Of a stretch of 64,000 nucleotides of DNA, positions 15,893 through 33,039 are shown piece by piece. Source of the stretch: Gemmatimonadaceae bacterium (GTDB taxonomy: Bacteria; Gemmatimonadota; Gemmatimonadetes; Gemmatimonadales; Gemmatimonadaceae); contig JAHBVS010000002.1 in the NCBI GenBank assembly GCA_019637445.1, positions 1-64,000 of the forward strand, written 5' to 3'. The position numbers and the translations under genes are program-made. Under the pieces are notes generated by a model. That model searched no databases and was not told the DNA's origin. It saw only the letters and a list, made by a program, of their open reading frames with translations. Numbering within the stretch: position 1 is the stretch's first letter; each line of letters starts with the position of its first letter.

Positions 15893-15962
15893 TTTCCCCA
15901 GGCGTCTGCCTGATCACACGCCCCTCAGGACCCCTGGGGGAACACCTTTGGAGAATGGAACA

Positions 15963-16352
<390 letters not shown>

Positions 16353-16371
16353 GGGCCGATGGCTCACGGGC

Positions 16372-16389
16372 GGGCGCCATCCGGCGCCC
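16372..16389 (+). terminator. Hairpin after rplL
   Basis: A 7-bp GC-only stem (GGGCGCC/GGCGCCC, loop ATCC) 19 bases after the rplL stop, without a T-tract. It may act as a partial terminator or processing site between the ribosomal genes and rpoBC. Confidence 0.45.
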
Positions 16390-16469
16390 CCCGCGATCCC
16401 TCACCCTTGCTTGGTTTTGAGATGACCCCACTGCAGTCCACGCACATCTGAAGAACCTTTCGCTCCGCT

Positions 16470-16505
16470 CCGCCCGGACCTTCCGGGCGGGGACGGGGCG
16501 GTTTT
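16470..16505 (+). terminator. Attenuator-like hairpin before rpoB
   Basis: A perfect 9-bp stem (CCGCCCGGA/TCCGGGCGG, loop CCT) is followed 11 bases later by GTTTTCG. In E. coli an attenuator between rplL and rpoB reduces polymerase synthesis relative to stalk proteins; this hairpin is in the same place. Confidence 0.55.
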
Positions 16506-16536
16506 CGCCTGTCTTTGGGCCATCGCCCAGGTCGAT

Positions 16537-21120
<4,584 letters not shown>

Positions 21121-21123
21121 CCG

Positions 21124-25443
<4,320 letters not shown>

Positions 25444-25465
25444 CTCTTCGGTCTGCTTTGTTTCG

Positions 25466-25502
25466 AACCCGCTCCCTGGCCTTCGTGGTCAGGGGGCGGG
25501 TT
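25466..25502 (+). terminator. Terminator after rpoC
   Basis: A long imperfect stem (AACCCGCTCCCTGGCC facing GGTCAGGGGGCGGGTT, loop TTCGT) followed by TCGCTTTG, starting 22 bases after the rpoC stop. Confidence 0.8.
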
Positions 25503-25524
25503 TCGCTTTGAGGCTGGGAACTGC

Positions 25525-25714
25525 TTTGCCACAGAGGCACAGAGACTCAGAGGGCATTCGTGCGAGCCGAGGTCTCTGTGTCTTCTTTCCTTGGAACTGA
25601 AGGGGGCTTGGCGGAAAGATCCGTCCCCCGAGCCCCCAAAGAAGTTGCAGTTGGATCAGACACAGAGGCCAACGTGCGTTCCGACCCCTCTGTGCCTCTG
25701 TGCCTCTGTGGCAA
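25525..25714. mobile_element. MITE-like palindromic element, copy 2
   Basis: A 190-bp relative of the element at 1467-1659. The left end (25525-25553) differs from copy 1 at one base, and the right end (25687-25714) at one base. The inner hairpin is kept but diverged: GAAGGGGGCTTGG near 25599-25611 faces CCGAGCCCCC near 25628-25637. The left flank GGAACTGC and the internal string ATCAGACACAGAGGCCAACG are also shared, so the two are true copies rather than chance palindromes. Confidence 0.75.
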
Positions 25715-25781
25715 TCAACACGATCCGTCCAAGCCCCGACCCTAGCGGCGCCACAAAAAGGCCGGGAGATTCCAGCCCCAT

Positions 25782-27095
25782 ATGACAACCGACCGGGTCA
25801 TCCCCAAACGGGCCGTCTCGAGCTGGATCCTCTACGACCTCGCCAACACCATCTTCTCGATGGGCGTGGTGTCGCTGTACTTCTCGCTCTGGGTGCGCGA
25901 CGAGGTGGGCGCCGAGCGGGCAGACACCGTGTATGGGATCATCACGGCCGTGTCGATGGGGATCATCTTCGTCATCAGCCCGCTGCTGGGGGCCATGACC
26001 GACAGGGCGCGGCGGCGCATGCCGTTTCTTGTGGTGAGCACCGTCATCTGCGTGCTCCTCACGGCGACCCTCGCGCGCACGGGCTACTGGATGACCATGC
26101 TGGCCTTCGTGTTCGCGAACGCCGCGTACCAGGCCGGCCTGCAGTTCTATGATGCGCTATTGCCCGAGGTGACCACCGAGGAGAATCGCGGCAGGATCTC
26201 CGGCATCGGCGTCGGCATCGGCTACCTCGGCTCCTACTTCGCGGTGGGCATCGGCTTCCTGCCGCAGTCGGCGGACAAGCCCTTCCTGTTCACGGCCATC
26301 GCGATTGCCTTCCTTGCGTTGTCGATTCCGTGCTTCCTGTTCGTGCACGAGCGCGGCAACCCAAATCCGCGACCCGTGTTCGGCTGGGCGATGATCAAGG
26401 AGTCCACGGGCGAGACGCTGCGCACGCTGCGCGGCGGGCGGGAGTTCCCGGGGCTGATCCGTTTCCTGGTTGGGCGCGTGTTCTATACCGACGCCATCAA
26501 TACCGTTATCAGCATCATGACGCTGTACACGGTGAACATCGCGGTGGCCGGTGGGCTGGAGACCGCGGCGGGCGAGGCGAAGGCCCGATTCGTGATGCTG
26601 TTCGCCATCAGCTTCGCGGTGATCGGTGGGTTCGTGTGGGGGGCGATGGTGGATCGTATCGGGCCCAAGGCGACGCTGAACCGCGTGCTGACCCTTTGGC
26701 TGGCCACCTTTGCGCTGGCGGCGGCGATTGGCCTGCTTGGCTTGAGCGCCAACCTGCTCTTCCTCGTGGCGTCGATGGCTGGCGTGGCGCTGGGCGGCAT
26801 TTGGAGCGCGGACCGCCCGCTGATGCTACGCCTCACGCCGCCGCATCGCATCGGGGAGTTTTACGGCCTGTACGGGATGGTTGGCCGCTTCAGCGCCATC
26901 ATCGGCCCGGGCATCTGGGCCTTCGTGGCCTGGCTGTTCATCGGCAAGCTCGGCATGGCGCCCACGACGGGGCAGGGCATCGGCGTGCTGGTGCTGCTCG
27001 GGATGGTGCTGATCTCGCGCTGGATCCTCAGCCCAGTCACCGATGAGAAGCGTGACTGGGCCGCACTGGGATCCGCCCCGCCTACTGCCCAATGA
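25782..27095 (+). CDS. UMF1-type MFS transporter
   Basis: A 437-residue membrane transporter with about 12 hydrophobic segments. The N-terminal SWILYDLANTIFSMGVVSLY is the mark of the UMF1 / Atg22-like branch of the major facilitator superfamily, whose bacterial substrates are largely unknown. The MFS loop between helices 2 and 3 reads GAMTDRARRRMPF, and the matching loop in the second half is GAMVDRIGPKATLN. Its 3' end overlaps the convergent DsrE-like gene by 14 bases. Confidence 0.85.
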   Translation: MTTDRVIPKRAVSSWILYDLANTIFSMGVVSLYFSLWVRDEVGAERADTVYGIITAVSMGIIFVISPLLGAMTDRARRRMPFLVVSTVICVLLTATLARTGYWMTMLAFVFANAAYQAGLQFYDALLPEVTTEENRGRISGIGVGIGYLGSYFAVGIGFLPQSADKPFLFTAIAIAFLALSIPCFLFVHERGNPNPRPVFGWAMIKESTGETLRTLRGGREFPGLIRFLVGRVFYTDAINTVISIMTLYTVNIAVAGGLETAAGEAKARFVMLFAISFAVIGGFVWGAMVDRIGPKATLNRVLTLWLATFALAAAIGLLGLSANLLFLVASMAGVALGGIWSADRPLMLRLTPPHRIGEFYGLYGMVGRFSAIIGPGIWAFVAWLFIGKLGMAPTTGQGIGVLVLLGMVLISRWILSPVTDEKRDWAALGSAPPTAQ

Positions 27096-27621
27096 CCGTG
27101 TAGCCCTGCGCGGCGAGGATGCCGTGCGCGCTGGTCGCCGTCGTCGCGACCTTCACGAAGGGCAGCAGCTGGTCGCGCGGCACGTTGCGGTTGATCAGGG
27201 CCTGGCCGCAGACGATGATCTGCACGCCGGCCTCGTGCAACGCCGTGAGCAGCGCGATGCTGCCGTTGTCCGCACCGGTGCGCGCCTTGTAGGCCGCGTT
27301 GTTGAGCAGCGATGGCGTGGCCGTGCCGTGCACGATGATGGCCAGCTTCACGTTCGTGCGTGCAACGCCGTTGACGTCCATCAGGCGGAAGAAGTTGGCC
27401 GGCGAGCCGAAGCCGGCGACGCGATCGCCCGCGTTCTCCGGCCCGACCGTCACGTGCCAGGCCATCTTGTAGATGAGGTCCTTGGGCGCGGGGAAGGTTG
27501 GGTCGGTGATGCCGGGCGTGCCGCCGACCTCGCGGATGAGGGCTTCGCCGGTCTGGGCGGCGAGTGACGCGGGCGCGAGGAGCAGCGCGGCAAGGGCAAA
27601 GCGAGCGATGGAGCGACGCAT
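27082..27621 (-). CDS. Exported DsrE-like protein
   Basis: A 179-residue protein with a signal peptide (MRRSIARFALAALLLAPASL, cleavage near AAQ). The rest resembles the DsrE/YchN fold: KLAIIVHGTATPSLLNN, then IALLTALHEAGVQIIVCGQ with one Cys where the active-site Cys of this family usually stands, and RDQLLPFVKVATTATSAHGI. Related exported proteins are found in many bacteria without a proven role; handling of sulfur species is a family-based guess. Its end overlaps the MFS gene tail to tail. Confidence 0.75.
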   Translation of the reverse strand: MRRSIARFALAALLLAPASLAAQTGEALIREVGGTPGITDPTFPAPKDLIYKMAWHVTVGPENAGDRVAGFGSPANFFRLMDVNGVARTNVKLAIIVHGTATPSLLNNAAYKARTGADNGSIALLTALHEAGVQIIVCGQALINRNVPRDQLLPFVKVATTATSAHGILAAQGYTVIGQ

Positions 27622-27653
27622 ACGACGATCCTTGTGGGGGTGAACGGTTGTGG

Positions 27654-27950
27654 CTAGCGAGCCAGCCCGTGGCCACCCACGGGCTTGGTAATGGTTCCTG
27701 GCGCGAACGCGGCGATCAACGGTCGGCCCTTGGCGATGGCAGCTTGCACCGAGGGCAGCCCGAGCGAGGCCTTGTGGGCCTCCGCGCTCTCCCAGACCTC
27801 GGTGATCACAATGTCATCTGCGTTGGATGGGTCCTCGGCCACGACATAGCTGAGGCAACCGGGCATGCCGCTGACGCCATCGAGCAGGATCCGGATGAGC
27901 GCGTCGCGCTGGCCGGGTGTGGCCGTGATGCGGCCGATGAGACCGTGCAT
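27654..27950 (-). CDS. Quinol monooxygenase-like (ABM) protein
   Basis: A 98-residue protein of the antibiotic-biosynthesis-monooxygenase / YgiN ferredoxin-like fold, usually a dimer. Typical elements are GLIGRITATPGQRDALIRIL at the start, the CLSYVVAEDPSNADDIVITE strand pair and the WESAEAHKASL helix, where W and H are conserved. It lies 33 bases upstream of the DsrE-like gene on the same strand, so the two may be co-transcribed. The substrate is unknown; many relatives act on small quinols or have no proven enzyme activity. Confidence 0.75.
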   Translation of the reverse strand: MHGLIGRITATPGQRDALIRILLDGVSGMPGCLSYVVAEDPSNADDIVITEVWESAEAHKASLGLPSVQAAIAKGRPLIAAFAPGTITKPVGGHGLAR

Positions 27951-28045
27951 CGGGCAAACATACCATCGCCGACAGCGACCCGCCCGTTGCGAGGTCGTGA
28001 CCTGCCCGACTTGCCGGCGCGCCCGATTGGCGCGAGCGTCTGTGC

Positions 28046-29584
28046 ATGGACCGCCGACTCTTTCTTGCCGACCTCTCCCGCTACGCCATCCTCTGCGCGG
28101 GCCTCCCGAACGACTGGCGTCTCACGGCGCGACCGCGGCTCGCGGACTATCCGTTCTCACTCGGCGTGGCGAGCGGGGACCCGACATCGGCCGGTGCGGT
28201 GCTGTGGACGCGATTGGCCCCGTCGCCGTTCGAGCCCGACAGCGGGATGAGTGGCCTGCGCACGATCGTGAGCTGGCAGGTGGCCGACGACGAGGCCTTC
28301 ACCAAGATCGTGCGGCAGGGCCGCGCCACCGCGGCCCCCGAACTTGGCTACAGCCTGCACATCGACGTGGACGGCCTCGAGCCGGACCGCTGGTACTTCT
28401 ACCGGTTCGTGCTGAACGACGTGCTGAGTCCGGTGGGGCGGCTGCGCACGCTACCGACAGCCGGGGCCGCGACACCGCTGCGATTTGGTACCGTGTCCTG
28501 CCAGAACTACGAGCAGGGCCTGTTCACCGCCTTCGACCATCTCGCCGCGGAGCGCTGCGACCTGGTCACGCATCTCGGCGACTACATCTACGAGTATGGA
28601 CCCGCCGAAGGCCGCATCCGGCGCCACGCGACGACGGAGGTCCGCAGCGTGGAGCAGTATCGCGCACGCTATGCGCAGTACAAGCTCGAGCCGGCCCTGC
28701 AGGCGGCGCACGCGGCCTGTCCCTGGATCGTCACCTGGGACGACCACGAGGTGGACAACAACTACGCCGGCGACGCCGGCGAGAACGGGATGGAGTCGGT
28801 CGAGCAGATGCGGGCGCGTCGCGCGGCGGGCTACCAGGCTTGGTGGGAGAATCAGCCCGTGCGCGTCCCACGCGCGCGCTCGTGGGCCGACCTGACCATC
28901 ACGCGCGCGTTCGACTGGGGCAACCTGGCGCGCTTCTGGGTGCTGGACACACGGCAGTACCGTGACGACCAAGCCTGTGGCGACGGGATGCGCGTGGTGC
29001 CCTGCGGCGACTGGGATTCCGGCGAGCGGCGGTTGATGGGTGCGGCGCAGGAGCGCTGGCTCACGGATGGGCTGGGAAGCTCACGTGCACGCTGGCAGGT
29101 GCTGGCGCAGCAGATCATGATGGCGCCCTGGGACCGCGCGGTCGGGGCCGACGTGGACCTGAGCATGGACCAGTGGAGCGGGTATCCGCGTGAACGCGAC
29201 CGGGTGCTGCGCGCGATCGGGGAGCGCGCGAAGAACCGCACGGTGGTGCTGACCGGCGACATCCACTCCAATTGGGTGAACGAACTCTCCGCGGGCTTTG
29301 ATCGTCCCGGCCGCGACGTCGTGGCGGCCGAGTTCGTCGGCACGTCGATATCCTCAGGCGGGGACGGCGAGGCGCAGTGGCGCGGCGTGCCGGAGTCGAT
29401 GGGCGAGAATCCCCATCTGAAGTGGCATTCGGCCTGGCGCGGCTACTTCGTCAACGACGTTGCGGCGGACTCGTGGGAGGCCACGTATCGTGAAGTGCCG
29501 TATGTGTCGCGGCCCGGTGTGCCGGTGACGACGGCGACGCGTTGGCGGCTGACGCACGGGCAGCCGGGGATTGCGCGGCTCTAG
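28046..29584 (+). CDS. phoD: PhoD-family alkaline phosphatase
   Basis: A 512-residue metallophosphatase/phosphodiesterase of the PhoD type. The N-terminal MDRRLFLADLSRYA with a following hydrophobic stretch looks like a weak signal; no twin-arginine motif with a good hydrophobic core is evident. The N-terminal Fn3-like domain begins FSLGVASGDPTSAGAVLWTR. The catalytic domain has GTVSCQNYEQG (where PhoD has a metal-binding Cys), HLGDYIYEYG, WDDHEVDNNYAGD and LTGDIHSNWV, the standard metal ligands. It would release phosphate from organic esters outside the cytoplasm. It is divergent from the monooxygenase-like gene across 95 bases. Confidence 0.9.
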   Translation: MDRRLFLADLSRYAILCAGLPNDWRLTARPRLADYPFSLGVASGDPTSAGAVLWTRLAPSPFEPDSGMSGLRTIVSWQVADDEAFTKIVRQGRATAAPELGYSLHIDVDGLEPDRWYFYRFVLNDVLSPVGRLRTLPTAGAATPLRFGTVSCQNYEQGLFTAFDHLAAERCDLVTHLGDYIYEYGPAEGRIRRHATTEVRSVEQYRARYAQYKLEPALQAAHAACPWIVTWDDHEVDNNYAGDAGENGMESVEQMRARRAAGYQAWWENQPVRVPRARSWADLTITRAFDWGNLARFWVLDTRQYRDDQACGDGMRVVPCGDWDSGERRLMGAAQERWLTDGLGSSRARWQVLAQQIMMAPWDRAVGADVDLSMDQWSGYPRERDRVLRAIGERAKNRTVVLTGDIHSNWVNELSAGFDRPGRDVVAAEFVGTSISSGGDGEAQWRGVPESMGENPHLKWHSAWRGYFVNDVAADSWEATYREVPYVSRPGVPVTTATRWRLTHGQPGIARL

Positions 29585-29632
29585 CGACGTCATGCCGCGC
29601 CGCTGACGTCCCGGCGGGCGATCGCGTCGCGA

Positions 29633-30733
29633 CTAGCGGCCGTCGGGCCAGCGCAGCCGCGCCGCGTGTGGGGCTGAGAGGCTGCCGAGGTAGAGCCAGC
29701 CGTCGTGCTCGAGCGCGTGCGTGAGCATCGGGAAGTGCCCATCGGGATCCTGCAACGACGCGAGCACGCGGCCGGAGTCGTTCACCGCCACGACGTGGCT
29801 GTAGTTCACCGGCGCAGGGCGGATCGCATCCGGCAGTCGCCGCACGACCTTACGCAGGAACGGATACGGCGCGAGGCGGTCGACGAGCGCGTTACGCGGT
29901 GAGACGAGGGCGATCCAGTACCTGCCGTCCTCACCGCGGGTGATGTTGTCGGGGAACCCCGGCAGGGCATCGATCAGCGTCGTGACCGCCCCGCGGCCCG
30001 GACCAAGCCGCTCGACGCGCAGGACGCGGTTGCTGCCGGTCTCGGTGACGAGCACGGCCGAGTCGTCGTGCGTCAGCGCCACGCCGTTGGCGAAGACCAG
30101 GCCGCCGAGCAGCACGCGGATGGAATCCGTGCTCGGGTCATACTCGAGCAGGCGGCCATTGCCGCGGTGCTCGAGGATCTCCAGCAGGCTGGCCTCGAGG
30201 GCGTGGCCGTGCGAGCTGCCGAACTTGGTCGTGGCGTCCGAGAAGTACACGCGTCCGTCGCGCGCCACGTCCACATAGTCGGCAAGCCCGATCGGCACGC
30301 CGTCGGCCTCGGTGGCCACGACGCGCAGGCTGCCGTCCGGCGCGATGGCAATCAGGCCGAGCGCGCCGTCCGCGCACCATAGTGTGCCCGTGCTGTCGAA
30401 GGCCATGCCCAGCGGGCGGCCGCCAGTTCGCACCCAGCGCTGCGGTGCCACACCACCGCTGTCGTAGCGGATGATCCAACCATCCGAGGTCCCGGTGTAG
30501 AGACGGCCCGATGCGTCCGCGATGATGGCCTCGGGTCCGCTCTCACCGAGCGTTGTCAGCGAATCCGCGCGCGCGAGTACGTCGTTGGTCGCAAAGACGC
30601 CGACGTAGCCGGGGCTATCGGGCGCCTCCCATGCCACCGGGGAGACCGGCACGGGCCAGACGAGCAGATAGAGGGCGACGGCGGCCGCGAGCGTGGCGAG
30701 CACGAGCGTGCCCTGGACGAGGAGTCTCAGCAC
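29633..30733 (-). CDS. SMP-30/strictosidine synthase-like beta-propeller
   Basis: A 366-residue protein, GTG start, with one N-terminal membrane anchor (about residues 5-28, VQGTLVLATLAAAVALYLLVW) and a six-bladed propeller outside. Blade motifs include PEAIIADASGRLYTGTSDG, RPLGMAFDSTGTLWCADG, YVDVARDGRVYFSDAT and FANGVALTHDDSAVLVTETG. The family includes gluconolactonases, strictosidine synthases and the arylesterase-like APMAP, and this one most resembles the last by its anchor and order of motifs. Its activity is not predictable. It converges on phoD. Confidence 0.8.
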   Translation of the reverse strand: MLRLLVQGTLVLATLAAAVALYLLVWPVPVSPVAWEAPDSPGYVGVFATNDVLARADSLTTLGESGPEAIIADASGRLYTGTSDGWIIRYDSGGVAPQRWVRTGGRPLGMAFDSTGTLWCADGALGLIAIAPDGSLRVVATEADGVPIGLADYVDVARDGRVYFSDATTKFGSSHGHALEASLLEILEHRGNGRLLEYDPSTDSIRVLLGGLVFANGVALTHDDSAVLVTETGSNRVLRVERLGPGRGAVTTLIDALPGFPDNITRGEDGRYWIALVSPRNALVDRLAPYPFLRKVVRRLPDAIRPAPVNYSHVVAVNDSGRVLASLQDPDGHFPMLTHALEHDGWLYLGSLSAPHAARLRWPDGR

Positions 30734-30797
30734 GGGGACCGGTGCGAGGGTTCTGTGCGCCGCGCGGGACGGCGTCGCTCAATGGCGGAAAGCACAA

Positions 30798-30832
30798 GGC
30801 CGGGGCTCACCTTCGAAAAGGTAGCCCCGGCC
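30798..30832 (-). terminator. Terminator of the TonB-C gene
   Basis: A perfect stem apart from one bulge (GGCCGGGGCTACCTT facing AAGGTGAGCCCCGGCC on the minus strand), with a tight TTCG-type loop, about 20 bases after the TAA of 30853-31239. It lies between that gene and the propeller gene, so the latter needs its own promoter. Confidence 0.7.
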
Positions 30833-30852
30833 GGTGCCGCGCGGAACGCGAC

Positions 30853-31239
30853 TTACTTGTACGTGATCGGCAGCGTGACGACGGTGCGCACCGCCTTGCC
30901 ACCGGCCTGCGCCGGACGGAAGCGAATCTCCTCGATCACCGACTTGGCGGCGTCGGCCAGCTCGGGGTTCGTGGACTCGACAACCTTGACCGACGGGCCT
31001 TCGACGCGACCGGACTCGTCGACGACGAACTCGAGCTCGACGTTGCCCGTGATGCCCTGGCGCTTGAGCGCGGGCGGATACGAGCGGGCGAGGATGCGGG
31101 CGGTCATTTCCTGCGAGGCGAGACGCGGCGGCGTGTCGAGGTCGGACTGCGCGACGATGGCGCCCTGGGCGGTCGCGAGCGACGGCGTGAGGACGGCGGC
31201 GAGGGCGATGATGAAGAGACGGAGCGTGCGGAAGGTCAT
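30853..31239 (-). CDS. Exported TonB C-terminal-domain protein
   Basis: A 128-residue protein. The ATG at 31239 starts a signal peptide (MTFRTLRLFIIALAAVLTPS, cleavage near ATAQ); a longer frame is not supported. The rest is a TonB C-terminal domain: YPPALKRQGITGNVELEFVV, DESGRVEGPSVKVVEST, then IEEIRFRPAQAGGKAVRT. It has no membrane anchor and no Pro-rich spacer, so it cannot transmit energy as classical TonB does. It may bind outer-membrane receptors or peptidoglycan. It appears to be a single-gene unit with its own terminator. Confidence 0.85.
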   Translation of the reverse strand: MTFRTLRLFIIALAAVLTPSLATAQGAIVAQSDLDTPPRLASQEMTARILARSYPPALKRQGITGNVELEFVVDESGRVEGPSVKVVESTNPELADAAKSVIEEIRFRPAQAGGKAVRTVVTLPITYK

Positions 31240-31341
31240 TGTCGTAGGGATTGGGGTGGTCTGGGACTTGAGGAGCAGTGTCGGCAACAGCGAGGAACGC
31301 TGAAGCGGAACTGGGCGCGTTATCATTTCGTGACGCGGGGC

Positions 31342-32970
31342 TCAGGCGGCTCGCCGTCGGTCGACCGTGCCGCTGGCCATCCGGTTCACTTCGGCGACCA
31401 ACACGGAGGTCTCGCAGGGCTTGGCCAGCACGCTCATCACGCCGGGCTCGGTGATGACCGCGGCATAGCGATCCGCCACGCCGGAGAACACCACGCAGCC
31501 CACCTCGGGCGCGAGGTCGCGAAGGCGCTGCAGCAGGTCGGTGCCGGAGATGCCGGGCATATGGAAGTCGGTGACCACGACGTCGATCTCGCCGCGACGC
31601 GCCTCGAGCTCCGCGATGGCGCGATGGCCGGAGTCACAGTCATCGACGTGGAAGCCATTGCGTTCGAGCAGCCGTCGGGTCACGTAGCGCACGGCGGGTT
31701 CGTCGTCGACCAGCAGGACGCGCAGGCCCGGCGCGTCGTGTGGGGCACGAGTCGCGGGGACGGCGGCGTCGCCGGACGGCGGCTCGGGAATCGCGGGGAA
31801 ATGGATGCTCACGACGGTACCCTCGCCTGGCTGGCTGTCGAGGGCGATGCGCCCTCCGACGCCCTGCACGATCTCGCGCACCAACCAGAGGCCGAGCCCG
31901 GTGCCACGGCGCTCGCCCTTGGTGGTGAAGAACGGTTCGAAGACGCGGGCGCGGACCTCGGCGGGAACGCCCGATCCGTTGTCCCGCACGGAGAGACGGA
32001 CACGGGGCTCATCGCCGTCGAGCTCGGCGGCGACGGCGACCTCGATGCGTCCGCCCGGACGCGAAGCGTCGCGCGCGTTGAGCACGAGGTTGAGGACCAC
32101 CTGGTCCAGCATCCCGGGGTCGATGGCCGTGGAGAGCTCGACGGGTTCGGCGTCGACGCGCAGGTCGATGGATGCACCGGCGAGCACGCGCAACGTGGGC
32201 TTGAGGCGCTGCAGGTGCGCGCCGACATCCACGAGGCGCATCCGGTTGTCCTCACGGCGTCGCGCGAGTCCCAACAGGTTGCGCGAGAGTCCGGCTGCGC
32301 GCGCCACGAGCAGCCGAATCTGCTCGACGTCGTCGCGCGGGGTGAGTCCGAGCGCGGGTTCCTCGAGCAGCACGTCGGCGAAGCCGCCGATGGCCGTGAG
32401 GACGTTGTTGAAGTCGTGCGCAACGCCGGCCGCGAGTTGGCCCACGATCTCGAGGCGCTGCGAGTGCTGGAGGCGCTGCTCCATCGCGCGGAGTCGCGTG
32501 ACGTCCGTGAGCACGCCGACAACGCGGGCGCCGTGGCCCGCCGTGGCCTCGATGACGCGGCCCTGGTCGTGGACCACGGCGTACTCGCCGCTGGCCCGAC
32601 GGACGCGATAGTCGAGCGACCACTCGCGTGTGCGGCCAGGCAGCGCCGGGCCGATGCGCGAACGGACCACGCCGCGGTCCTCTTCGTGCACCTGCTCCAG
32701 CCACCAGGCGAGCCCGCGGGCCGCCGCTTCGTCGGGCGAGTGTCCGAGGATGCGCTCCATCGCGCCGGAGACGTAGGCGCCACTGCCGTCGAGGCCCCGC
32801 TCGTAGACGATGACGGGCGCCAGCTCGTCGTGCAGCCGCCAGCCGTTGGTCGCGTCCGAGAGCGCGTCGCCGCGCCCCGCTGCGACCGGCGATCCGGATG
32901 GGTCGCCCGGCGGCGCGCTGCCGATACTACTATGGTTGGACGACGCAGCGGCATGCGCGGCAGGTGACAT
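31342..32970 (-). CDS. Hybrid histidine kinase (PAS-HK-REC)
   Basis: A 542-residue soluble sensor kinase without membrane helices. A PAS domain lies at about 50-155 (VIVYERGLDGSGAYVSGAME onward). The dimerisation/phosphoacceptor H-box is VAHDFNNVLTAI with H185. The ATPase domain has NLVLNARDA (N-box, about 294), DNGSG, FEPFFTTK and GTGLGL. The C-terminal receiver carries VDDE at 421-424 and the phosphoacceptor D468 in VVTDFHMPG. The HDFNN type of H-box is that of the large HisKA_4/NtrB-like cytoplasmic kinase group. It is divergent from another hybrid kinase 69 bases away. Confidence 0.93.
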   Translation of the reverse strand: MSPAAHAAASSNHSSIGSAPPGDPSGSPVAAGRGDALSDATNGWRLHDELAPVIVYERGLDGSGAYVSGAMERILGHSPDEAAARGLAWWLEQVHEEDRGVVRSRIGPALPGRTREWSLDYRVRRASGEYAVVHDQGRVIEATAGHGARVVGVLTDVTRLRAMEQRLQHSQRLEIVGQLAAGVAHDFNNVLTAIGGFADVLLEEPALGLTPRDDVEQIRLLVARAAGLSRNLLGLARRREDNRMRLVDVGAHLQRLKPTLRVLAGASIDLRVDAEPVELSTAIDPGMLDQVVLNLVLNARDASRPGGRIEVAVAAELDGDEPRVRLSVRDNGSGVPAEVRARVFEPFFTTKGERRGTGLGLWLVREIVQGVGGRIALDSQPGEGTVVSIHFPAIPEPPSGDAAVPATRAPHDAPGLRVLLVDDEPAVRYVTRRLLERNGFHVDDCDSGHRAIAELEARRGEIDVVVTDFHMPGISGTDLLQRLRDLAPEVGCVVFSGVADRYAAVITEPGVMSVLAKPCETSVLVAEVNRMASGTVDRRRAA

Positions 32971-33039
32971 GGTTCCAGGGGTGAGATAGCCTCAGTGTCG
33001 GCGCGTCAGGCCAATGGTTAAGTCCGTGTCACCCTTTTG

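Larger units (their letters stand above)
25444..25781. other. Intergenic region rpoC to MFS transporter
   Basis: This 338-base gap holds the rpoC terminator (25466-25502) and the second full copy of the MITE-like element (25525-25714). The remaining 67 bases before the MFS start must contain that gene's promoter, but I see no clear -35/-10 pair. Confidence 0.7.

Noticed and set aside
15893-15962. L10-type autoregulatory leader before rplJ or rplL
   Set aside because: There are only seven bases before rplJ, and the rplJ-rplL gap shows just one short hairpin without the known L10 site features.
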